Of a stretch of 32,961 bases of DNA, positions 25,128 to 32,961 are shown piece by piece. Numbering within the stretch: position 1 is the stretch's first letter; each line of letters starts with the position of its first letter. Source of the stretch: Paracoccaceae bacterium (GTDB lineage: Bacteria > Pseudomonadota > Alphaproteobacteria > Rhodobacterales > Rhodobacteraceae); the NCBI GenBank assembly GCA_026713305.1, contig JAPOOS010000070.1, positions 1-32,961 of the forward strand, read 5' to 3'. The notes beneath the pieces are model-generated. The model had not been told where the DNA came from. It did no database searches and was given only the letters and a program-made list of their open reading frames with translations. The position numbers and the translations under genes were made by a program.

Positions 25128-26621
25128 TCACGAAAAGGCGCGGGAAAGCAGTTCCTGGACCGCCGAAACCAATTTGGGCCTGGCAACCTCGTGTTGCCAG
25201 GCCCTTTGCTTCCATTCCTCGGCAGTGGCGGTCTCGGAGATCATGGCGCCCAGGACCAGGTCCTTGATCAGGACCGTTCCTCGCTGACGCTCGTTCTCGC
25301 CTTGAATGACCGCCAGAGGGCAACCCCGAGCATCCGCGTATTTCAGCTGTCGCCCGAAGTTTCGGGCATTTCCCAGAAACAGCTCGGCACAAATGCCTGC
25401 GTCGCGCAGCTGGGCAACCATTTCCTGGTAGTCTCCCAGGCGATGCCGGTCCATGACGGTCACAAGCACCGGGGCGGCAGGTTGCTCGAACGTTTCATCC
25501 AGTTCCTGATGCGCCTCCAGCAGCCTGTCCACTCCAATGGAAATGCCTGTCGCGGGCATGCGCTGCCCGGTGAATCGCTGAACCAGGCCGTCATAGCGCC
25601 CGCCGCCCGCGATCGAGCCCAGGCTCGGTTGCCTTCCCGACTGTGGAGCGGCGAGATTGGCCTCGAACACTGGTCCGGTGTAGTATCCCAGCCCGCGCAC
25701 AACCGTGGGATCGACGATGCAGCGGTCCGGCCCAACCCCCTGTCTCCTCACCAGCTCCATGACAGCTTCCGTCTCGGAGATTCCAGTGGCGCCGGCATCG
25801 GAATCGCCGACAAGATCCTGCAGCCGTCGCACGATGTCTGTGCCCGACCCTGCGGTTGCGTCGAGGTATTCCATGATCAGATCGATTTGCCAGGCGGACA
25901 GTCCGGCACCCTTGGCAAAGTCGCCGCTTGCGTCCTTTCTGCCGGTCCCCAGCAGCGCCTTGACACCGCTGCGGCCAAGTCGATCAAGCTTGTCGACAGC
26001 CCTCAGGACGGCTCCGCGCTGCATGTCTGACTGCTGTTCGTCAGCCTGCTGGGCGATGCCTGCCCTTTCAAGCAGCCCGTCGAGCAGCTTTCGGTTGTTC
26101 AGCCTGACCAGATACCGCCCACGCCGGATGCCAATGGCTTCCAGAATCTGCACTGCCAGGACGATCATCTCGGCATCGGCAGCCGGCGTGCCGGAACCCA
26201 CCGTGTCGGCGTCGCACTGCGTGAACTGCCGAAACCTGCCGGGTCCCGGCTTCTCGTTCCGCCACACCGTGCCGAAGGTGTAGCGACGAAAGGGAAACGG
26301 AAGGACAGCGCGGCGCTGGGCCGCGTACCGCGCCAAAGGAGCGGTCATGTCGTAGCGCAGGGACAGCCAGGCGCCGTCATCCTGCCAGGCAAACACGCCT
26401 TCATTCGGACGATCGACATCAGGCAGAAACTTGCCCAGCGCGTCGAGGTATTCCACGGCAGGCGTTTCCAGGGGTTCGAAGCCGAACCTGTCAAACACGC
26501 CGGCAATCGTCTCGAGCATCCGCCGCCGCCGCCGGACCTCGTTCCCGGCGTAGTCGCGGAAGCCCGGCGGCAGCCGGGGCTGCGGACGCCGAACGCGCTT
26601 CTTTCGCCTAGGCTTTTTCAT
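25128..26621 (-). CDS. hisS: Histidyl-tRNA synthetase
   Basis: Class II aaRS motifs [78 protein letters not shown] at 26619-26621 with upstream AGGAGG; a TTG at 26630 is an alternative. Confidence 0.94.
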   Translation of the reverse strand: MKKPRRKKRVRRPQPRLPPGFRDYAGNEVRRRRRMLETIAGVFDRFGFEPLETPAVEYLDALGKFLPDVDRPNEGVFAWQDDGAWLSLRYDMTAPLARYAAQRRAVLPFPFRRYTFGTVWRNEKPGPGRFRQFTQCDADTVGSGTPAADAEMIVLAVQILEAIGIRRGRYLVRLNNRKLLDGLLERAGIAQQADEQQSDMQRGAVLRAVDKLDRLGRSGVKALLGTGRKDASGDFAKGAGLSAWQIDLIMEYLDATAGSGTDIVRRLQDLVGDSDAGATGISETEAVMELVRRQGVGPDRCIVDPTVVRGLGYYTGPVFEANLAAPQSGRQPSLGSIAGGGRYDGLVQRFTGQRMPATGISIGVDRLLEAHQELDETFEQPAAPVLVTVMDRHRLGDYQEMVAQLRDAGICAELFLGNARNFGRQLKYADARGCPLAVIQGENERQRGTVLIKDLVLGAMISETATAEEWKQRAWQHEVARPKLVSAVQELLSRAFS

Positions 26622-26632
26622 TGGATCCAATG
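26619..26632. promoter_or_regulatory. 14-bp perfect palindrome overlapping the hisS start codon
   Basis: CATTGGATCCAATG is its own reverse complement and lies directly between the AGGAGG and the ATG, including the ATG. Confidence 0.55.
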
Positions 26633-26736
26633 CCTCCTGCCAATGGCCAGTCTCCCGAATTCATGCTTGATCCCCTCCACGCAATGCATTCAAAGGCCAA
26701 CGCAGCGCCCGGTCAACTGGATGCCCTTGCACGGGA

Positions 26737-29700
26737 TCATTGACGATTGATGCTTGTCACGCCTTCGATCATCTTGATCGCCTGGACGACCCTGTTGTTG
26801 ACCAGGTATTGCTCCGGGAGAACGAATTCCACTTCGACGTCAAGATCCGCCGCGCAGGGACAGAACGAAACTGTCTTGGCGTGGTGTCGCGCCAACCGTG
26901 CCGAACTCGAAGTCAGGATCTCCTTGACTTCCCGCGGCGCCTCAGGCTTGTTGAAATGGATCTTGAGGGCTGTCCACTGTGGACCGGGCCGTTTCCTCAG
27001 CGGCTTGATCAATGAGGCGTTGGCTCGCAGCGAATTGTTCCCTCGACGCTTGGGGAAGTTCAGGAACATCGTGACCAGGGCGCCCTTCTTGAGCAGCCTG
27101 CCGCTCTTTCTGAGCTCGTCGAGAAACACAGCGGCCGACAGGTCTCCGGATGGATCGGACAGCTTGATCCAGGCCATGGTTTCTCCGGTCTTCGTGCCTC
27201 TTCGGCGAACGGAGTCTAGATGGCCTGCCACCTTGATGTCACTGACGTCGTCAATTGCCTTCCTGCCGTCGCGGATCAGCTTCGCCACTTCGGAAATGGG
27301 CATGAGTCCCTGCTCGCGCAGCTCGTCGATCGACAGTCCAAGCGGATGCGTCGTCAGGTAGTGGCCAATGGCAACTATCTCGTTGCGGCACTTCTCCGAT
27401 ACGCTCCATTCCGTTTGAGTTGTGAGTTGAGGGGCGGCAACAACATTGTCGCTGTCGCCGAACAGCGACATTTGACCGCTTGCCTTTTGCTCGCGGTGCG
27501 CCCGGCTGAAGCCCATCAGCGTGTCGACATTGCTGAAAGCCGTGCAGCGATTGAGTCCCAGCGTGTCGAAGGCGCCTGCGCGGGCCAGGCTCTCCAGCGC
27601 CGACTTGGTGACATGGCTCGGGTCAATGCGCCTGGCGAAATCGTAGATGTCCTTGAACGGCTCTTGCCCTCTCGCCGACACGATGTGCTCGGCTGCGCCC
27701 ACGCCGACATTCTTGATCGATGCAAGCGCATAGTGAATGCGCCCGTCTCGCACTGCAAACGTGGCGTCCGAAGCGTTGATGCATGGCGCTTCCAGGTTCA
27801 CGCCCATGCTCTCCAGTTCGCGCTTGGCAACTGCAAGCTTGCTGGAGTGGTTCATGTCCATCGACATCACGGAGGCCATGAATTCCAGCAGATGGTGCGC
27901 CTTGAGCCATGCCGTCTGGTAGCTGACAATTGCGTAGCCGGCGGCATGAGACTTGTTGAAGCCGTATTCGGCAAACTTGGACAGGAACTCCCAAATCTTG
28001 CCGGCAACGGAACTGCTCACGCCCTTGCCGGCAGCGCCGGAGAGAAAGTGCGGCTTCTCGCGGGCCATGATGTCGCGGTTCTTTTGACCCATTGCCCGCC
28101 GCAGGATGTCGGCGCGGCCCATCGAGTAGCCTGCCAGCAGCTGGGCAATCTGCATGACCTGTTCCTGGTAGACGACGATGCCATGCGTTTCGGTCAGAAC
28201 ATCGTCGATCAGCGGGTGGAGCATGTCGCGTTTGCTGCGGCCATGCTTGACGTCGAGATATTTCGGGATCTGGTCCATTGGGCCAGGCCGGTAGAGCGCG
28301 ATGATGGCAATGATGTCATCCAGCCGCGTCGGCTTCATGGACCGCAGGGTGGAGGTCATTCCCACACCGTCGCACTGAAAGATCCCGGCGGTGTTGCCTG
28401 ACGCGTACAACTCAAAGGTCTTGCCGTCATCGAGCGGAATGGCGTCTATGTCGATGTCGGTTCCGCGCCGGCGAACAAGATCCAGTGTCCTGGAAATGAT
28501 GGTAAGCGTCTTCAGCCCAAGGAAGTCCATTTTCACCAGGCCGGCCTTTTCGACCCATTTCTTGTTGAACTGCGTCAGACTCTCGCTGGAATTCTGTTCC
28601 GAGTAGAGAGGCACAAGCTCGTCCAGCGGCCGGTCGCCTATGACGATGCCCGCCGCATGCGTTGAAACGTTTCGAGGAATGCCGTCAATTTCCTCAATGT
28701 AGTCGAACATCTGCGCAATCTGCCGATCGGACCGCTCGGCCGAAATCAGGGTCTCGTTTTCCGCCCGCGCCTGGCTGAACCGAACGTCGAACCCGATTGC
28801 GCCGGACAGGGTGTTGAGCGTTCCCCGCGGTATTCGCATGATGCGGCCAATGTCGCGTATTGCGGCCTTCGACTTGAGATTGCCGAACGTGATGATGTTG
28901 GTGACCCTGTCGTTGCCGTAGCGCTGACGCACATAGTCCACGACCTCGCCACGCCTGAGCTGACAGAAGTCAATGTCGAAGTCCGGAACCGAGGCCCGTT
29001 CCACATTGAGGAAGCGCTCGAAAAGGAGTCCAAACCGAAGAGGATCGATGTTGGTGATCTGCAATGAATAGGCGACCAGGGATCCCGCGCCCGAACCACG
29101 CCCGGGGCCGACCGGGATGTTCTGTTTTCGGGCCCATTCGAGGAAATCCGAGACTATGAGGAAGTACCCCGCGAAGCCGGCTCCCGATATGACTTCAAGC
29201 TCCTCCTCGAGACGCTTTCGATAGCGGGCATGCGCTTCGGAACCTTCCATCGACTTCAGGCGCATGTCAAGTCCCACCACGGCCTGCCGTCGAAGCTCCA
29301 TTCCCTCGTCGGCGCAGTAGACCGGCAGTATCGGGTCACGCGGCTCCGTGTGGTAGGCGCATCTGCGGGCAATCTCGACGGTGTTCGCAACAGCGTCGGG
29401 CAGGTCCTCGAACAGATCCGCCATCTCCTGCTGCGACTTGAAGTAGTGCTCTCTGGTCAACTTGCGCCGCGGGTCGTTCTGGCTGATGTAGCCGCCGTTC
29501 TTGATGTAGAACAGAATGTCCACGGGCTCGAAGTTCTTGGGCTTCAGGAAATGGACATCGTTCGTGGCCACGAGCGGCAGGTCGAGGTCGTAGGCTATGG
29601 AGAGCAGGCCATCCTCGGTCTTCTCCTGGCTTGCGCAGCAACTGGAGCCAACCTGCCGATGCCGCTGGATCTCGACATACAGGCGACGCTCGAAGATGGA

Positions 29701-30195
29701 AGCCAGCTCCGAAGCCAGTTCGGTTGCCTTGAGGGGCTGGCCGCCAAGCAGTTCGGCTGCGACTGGGCCGTCCTGGCCGCCCGTCAGGCAAATCAGCCCT
29801 TGATTGAATCGGCGCAGGTCTTCGAGAACGAGGTGGGGAGTTTTCTTCCTGTTGTCGAGGTACAGGCAACTGTTGAGCTTGACCAGGTTGCCGTAACCCG
29901 TTTGGTCCTTTGCCAGGAGCACGATTGTCGGGTAGGCGGCGTCCTGCGGGTCGTCCGAGTCCTCGGCGGCCGGGTTCAACGAAAACTGACAGCCATTGAT
30001 GGGCTGTATGCCGGCGGCGGCGGCAGTCGCGGCGAACTCCAGGCTGGCGAACATGTTGTTGGAATCGGCAATCGCAACGGCCGGCATTCCGAGCTTGCTG
30101 CATGCCTCCGGCAGCGCGGCAGGATCGATTGTGCTCTCGAGAATGGAGTACTTGCTGTGCACCCGCAGGTGTACAAAGGAAGGTGTGTCTTGCAT
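26737..30195 (-). CDS. dnaE: DNA polymerase III subunit alpha
   Basis: 1152 aa; PHP domain FVHLRVHSKYSILES, catalytic region VGPGRGSGAGSLVAYSL and VERASVPDFDIDFC, LYRPGPMDQIPKYLDVKHG, OB-fold C-terminus. Confidence 0.97.
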   Translation of the reverse strand: MQDTPSFVHLRVHSKYSILESTIDPAALPEACSKLGMPAVAIADSNNMFASLEFAATAAAAGIQPINGCQFSLNPAAEDSDDPQDAAYPTIVLLAKDQTGYGNLVKLNSCLYLDNRKKTPHLVLEDLRRFNQGLICLTGGQDGPVAAELLGGQPLKATELASELASIFERRLYVEIQRHRQVGSSCCASQEKTEDGLLSIAYDLDLPLVATNDVHFLKPKNFEPVDILFYIKNGGYISQNDPRRKLTREHYFKSQQEMADLFEDLPDAVANTVEIARRCAYHTEPRDPILPVYCADEGMELRRQAVVGLDMRLKSMEGSEAHARYRKRLEEELEVISGAGFAGYFLIVSDFLEWARKQNIPVGPGRGSGAGSLVAYSLQITNIDPLRFGLLFERFLNVERASVPDFDIDFCQLRRGEVVDYVRQRYGNDRVTNIITFGNLKSKAAIRDIGRIMRIPRGTLNTLSGAIGFDVRFSQARAENETLISAERSDRQIAQMFDYIEEIDGIPRNVSTHAAGIVIGDRPLDELVPLYSEQNSSESLTQFNKKWVEKAGLVKMDFLGLKTLTIISRTLDLVRRRGTDIDIDAIPLDDGKTFELYASGNTAGIFQCDGVGMTSTLRSMKPTRLDDIIAIIALYRPGPMDQIPKYLDVKHGRSKRDMLHPLIDDVLTETHGIVVYQEQVMQIAQLLAGYSMGRADILRRAMGQKNRDIMAREKPHFLSGAAGKGVSSSVAGKIWEFLSKFAEYGFNKSHAAGYAIVSYQTAWLKAHHLLEFMASVMSMDMNHSSKLAVAKRELESMGVNLEAPCINASDATFAVRDGRIHYALASIKNVGVGAAEHIVSARGQEPFKDIYDFARRIDPSHVTKSALESLARAGAFDTLGLNRCTAFSNVDTLMGFSRAHREQKASGQMSLFGDSDNVVAAPQLTTQTEWSVSEKCRNEIVAIGHYLTTHPLGLSIDELREQGLMPISEVAKLIRDGRKAIDDVSDIKVAGHLDSVRRRGTKTGETMAWIKLSDPSGDLSAAVFLDELRKSGRLLKKGALVTMFLNFPKRRGNNSLRANASLIKPLRKRPGPQWTALKIHFNKPEAPREVKEILTSSSARLARHHAKTVSFCPCAADLDVEVEFVLPEQYLVNNRVVQAIKMIEGVTSINRQ

Positions 30196-30404
30196 TGAGC
30201 CTACCGACTGTTGCCCCGCACCGCTGCTGGAGATTTGCTGTGGACCTGAATTCCAATCAGGCGCGGAAACTGTTATACGGAGACATCAGCAAATGCACAT
30301 TGTTCTTCATGCAGTCCACCCGAAACGATCAAGCCGGTTGGACAACGCTGCGCAGTTCAACCCGTCTTGATCCGGCCTGAAGGCAGAAAGGCAATTGGTT
30401 TTCG

Positions 30405-31811
30405 ATGATCCAGTTCCGCGTCAACGGAATTCCCCACCGCGTTGCGACGGCGGACCCCAACCTCACCCTGCTTGACTATTTGCGCGAACATGCGGGGATG
30501 CGCGGCACCAAGGAGGGATGCAACGAGGGCGACTGCGGCGCGTGCACGGTTGTGGTGTCGGGAAGCGCCGGGAATCACGGCCCAGCTCACCGCGCCACCA
30601 ATGCCTGCATCCAGCTGGTGCCGCAAATGCACGGCAAGTCTGTGCTTACGGTCGAGGGCGCGTCCGGACCAAATGGCGAATTGCACCCCGTTCAGGAGGA
30701 GATGATTTCGCACCATGGCAGTCAGTGCGGATTCTGCACCCCCGGAATCGTCATGTCGCTCGTGTGCGCGCATCTCAACCGGGACAGGGATCACGACAGG
30801 GCGCTTGCCGGCAATCTGTGCCGCTGCACCGGCTATGCGCCGATCGTCCGCGCTGCCGAGAGCGCCGCATTGAAGCCGGCGCCGGAGTGGCTTTCGGAGT
30901 GCGGGCTGGACGCCACGTCGGAAGCGCCGGCGGCATGCGGAGACAGGTTCCTTCTGCCCGCCAACGTCGATGAGCTGGCCAGTTGGTATGCTCTCAATCC
31001 CAACGCCACGCTGGTTGCCGGCGCAACCGACGTTGGGCTGTGGATCACGAAGAGGCTTGACGACCTGGAGCGCATCTGTTTCGTGGGCGACGTTCCCGAA
31101 CTTCGCTGCATCGGGACATCGGCCAGCGAAATCGTGGTTGGTGCAGCGGTGACCGTCGAGGAATTCGGCAGTTTCGCTCGCTCGATCTATCCGGGCATGA
31201 ACAGTTTGATCCAGCGTTTCGGTTCGCTTCAGGTGCGCAACGCCGCCACCGTGGGCGGAAACATAGCAAACGGCTCACCGATAGGGGACCTGCCGCCGGC
31301 GTTCATTGCGCTGGGCGCCACACTGGCGCTGAGGAAGGGCGACCGCCGCCGCACGATGCCGCTCGAGAGCTTCTTCGTTGACTACGGCGTTCAGGACATC
31401 GCCGAAGGGGAGTTTGTCGAGGCAGTCAGGCTGCCGCGGAACGGCAGCGATCTCAGGTGCTACAAGATATCCAAGCGCTTTGACCAGGACATCTCGGCGG
31501 TGTGCGGCTGCTTCAACATCAATGTTGAAGGCGGAGTTGTCGTGAGCGCCAGAATTGCCTTTGGCGGCATGGCGGCAACGCCGCGAAGAGCCCGGTTGGT
31601 GGAGCGCGCATTGACAGGCCAGCCTTGGAGCGAGCGGCTGGCAAGATCGGCAGGCAGGCGCTTCAGCGATGACTTCACGCCGATTTCGGACATGCGGGCT
31701 TCGGCGGCCTACCGTTTGCAGGTTGCCCGAAATCTCTTGGTCAAGACCTATCTCGAAACAGGGCAGGCCCATGGGAGCTGCACGCTCTATCCGAATGGGG
31801 GTGCAATGTGA
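30405..31811 (+). CDS. xdhA: Xanthine dehydrogenase small subunit (2Fe-2S plus FAD)
   Basis: GTKEGCNEGDCGACTVVV and GSQCGFCTPGIVMSL...GNLCRCTGYAPI iron-sulfur motifs; FAD domain LVAGATDVGLWITK, RNAATVGGNIANGSPIGDLPPAF. Confidence 0.94.
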   Translation: MIQFRVNGIPHRVATADPNLTLLDYLREHAGMRGTKEGCNEGDCGACTVVVSGSAGNHGPAHRATNACIQLVPQMHGKSVLTVEGASGPNGELHPVQEEMISHHGSQCGFCTPGIVMSLVCAHLNRDRDHDRALAGNLCRCTGYAPIVRAAESAALKPAPEWLSECGLDATSEAPAACGDRFLLPANVDELASWYALNPNATLVAGATDVGLWITKRLDDLERICFVGDVPELRCIGTSASEIVVGAAVTVEEFGSFARSIYPGMNSLIQRFGSLQVRNAATVGGNIANGSPIGDLPPAFIALGATLALRKGDRRRTMPLESFFVDYGVQDIAEGEFVEAVRLPRNGSDLRCYKISKRFDQDISAVCGCFNINVEGGVVVSARIAFGGMAATPRRARLVERALTGQPWSERLARSAGRRFSDDFTPISDMRASAAYRLQVARNLLVKTYLETGQAHGSCTLYPNGGAM

Positions 31812-32961
31812 GCGCGCCGACGATTCACGGCGCAATTGCCCATGACGCGGCGCGCCTGCATGTATGTGGCCAGGCGGCATATGTGGACGACATGGAAGCG
31901 CCGGGACGTTGTTTCCATCTGGCCTTCGGGCTGTCAACCGTCGCCAGCGGCGTGATTGAATCGATGGATCTGTCGGAAGTTGCCGATCATGCCGGCGTTC
32001 GGGCCGTAGTCACTGCCGCCGACCTGCCCGCCGCCAATGACGTCTCGCCCAGCCCCTACCCGGAGCCGCTCCTGTCCGAGGGTGAGGTCAACCATGTCGG
32101 GCAACCAATTTTTCTGGTCGTTGCCGACAGCCATCGCCAGGCGCGCCAGGCAGCTCGGCTCGCCAGAATCAGCTACCTGGAACGAGAGCCGATTCTCGAC
32201 ATCGACTCGGCGCTGGCTGCAGACAGCATGTTTGGGCCGCCGCTGACCTATCGATGCGGCGACGTCGACGCCGCACTGGCAAGCGCAAGGCACAGAGTGT
32301 CCGGACAGTTCACCATTGGCGGGCAGGAGCACTTCTATCTCGAAGGGCAGGTCGCCATGGCGACGCCGACCGAACATGGCGGCGTGCTGGTCCACTCGTC
32401 GACCCAACATCCGACGGAAATCCAGCACAAGGTGGCGGACGCGCTTGGCGTCTCGATGAGCAGCGTGCGGGTGGAGGTGCGCAGAATGGGCGGCGCCTTC
32501 GGCGGCAAGGAAAGCCAGGGGAACTCCCCGGCGTGCGCGTGCGCCGTTGCCGCCCGCCTTACCGGCAGACCGTGCCGAATTCGCTACGACCGCGACGACG
32601 ACATGGAAATCACCGGCAAGCGGCATGACTTCCGGATCGCCTACGAAGCCGGATTTGACGACGAGGGCCGAATTGACGCGGTTGACTTTGTGCAACATGT
32701 TCGCTGCGGCTGGTCTCTTGACCTGTCGATGCCGGTTGCCGACCGCGCCATGCTGCATGCGGACAACGCCTATCACATACCGAACCTGCGGATCACTTCC
32801 TGCCGCCTGCGCACCAACACCCAGTCGGCGACGGCATTCCGAGGCTTCGGCGGACCGCAGGGAATGCTTGGCATCGAACGTGTTGTTGATCACGTGGCCC
32901 ATGCGCTCGGCGCCGACCCACTGCGCATACGCAGGCGCAACTTCTACCCGCCGATGAATTC
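31808..32961 (+). CDS. xdhB: Xanthine dehydrogenase molybdopterin-binding (large) subunit, N-terminal part, runs off window
   Basis: GTG start overlapping the xdhA stop (GTGA); open to the window end; GQAAYVDDMEAPGRCFHLAFGLS, GQEHFYLEGQVAMA, RRMGGAFGGKESQ, TAFRGFGGPQGMLGIERVVDHVA. Not listed in the ORF track, read directly. Confidence 0.95.
   Translation, partial: MSAPTIHGAIAHDAARLHVCGQAAYVDDMEAPGRCFHLAFGLSTVASGVIESMDLSEVADHAGVRAVVTAADLPAANDVSPSPYPEPLLSEGEVNHVGQPIFLVVADSHRQARQAARLARISYLEREPILDIDSALAADSMFGPPLTYRCGDVDAALASARHRVSGQFTIGGQEHFYLEGQVAMATPTEHGGVLVHSSTQHPTEIQHKVADALGVSMSSVRVEVRRMGGAFGGKESQGNSPACACAVAARLTGRPCRIRYDRDDDMEITGKRHDFRIAYEAGFDDEGRIDAVDFVQHVRCGWSLDLSMPVADRAMLHADNAYHIPNLRITSCRLRTNTQSATAFRGFGGPQGMLGIERVVDHVAHALGADPLRIRRRNFYPPMN

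Noticed and set aside
27220-28401. 393-aa plus-strand ORF antisense to dnaE (also 29230..30198)
   Set aside because: dnaE on the minus strand is unambiguous over its full length; antisense frames are open because of GC-rich codon bias.
30336-30362. Imperfect inverted repeat GGTTGGAC...GTTCAACC between dnaE and xdhA
   Set aside because: Eight pairs including a G-U wobble with an 11-nt loop, no T-run; within chance expectation for intergenic DNA.
1-32961. Search for CRISPR arrays, transposases, integrases and rRNA
   Set aside because: No regularly spaced repeats and no translated product with transposase or integrase motifs were seen in the ORF track or by eye.

Overview
The window is about 33 kb of GC-rich DNA whose gene content suggests an alphaproteobacterium; no taxonomic search was possible. 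Most of it is ordinary chromosome: a C-terminal Fe-dependent alcohol dehydrogenase fragment, AMP nucleosidase, an HU/IHF-like protein, an EamA/DMT exporter, a sugar-type ABC importer operon with a coupled EEP-family hydrolase, SerB, RecO, an EF-G-like GTPase, a GMC oxidoreductase, a TauABC/NitT-like importer, HisS, DnaE, and the start of a xanthine dehydrogenase operon that runs off the right edge. The most interesting locus is about 15570-20006. It has lower GC in the stretches I counted by eye. It contains a roughly 1.2 kb upstream region with no convincing gene, then an 882-codon protein. That protein has an N-terminal GHKL (Hsp90/MORC-like) ATPase module and a C-terminal region that reads as PD-(D/E)XK nuclease-like with an E-x-R variant. 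An 11-nt-overlapping 84-aa ORF follows it. I propose this as a candidate uncharacterised conflict/defence system. Two gaps between genes hold recognisable decayed genes: a 4HBT acyl-CoA thioesterase and a D-2-hydroxyacid dehydrogenase, so recent gene decay explains part of the non-coding DNA. Strong stem-loops follow the substrate-binding-protein gene in both ABC operons, and a 14-bp perfect palindrome overlaps the hisS start codon. I saw no rRNA, convincing tRNA, CRISPR array, integrase or transposase.
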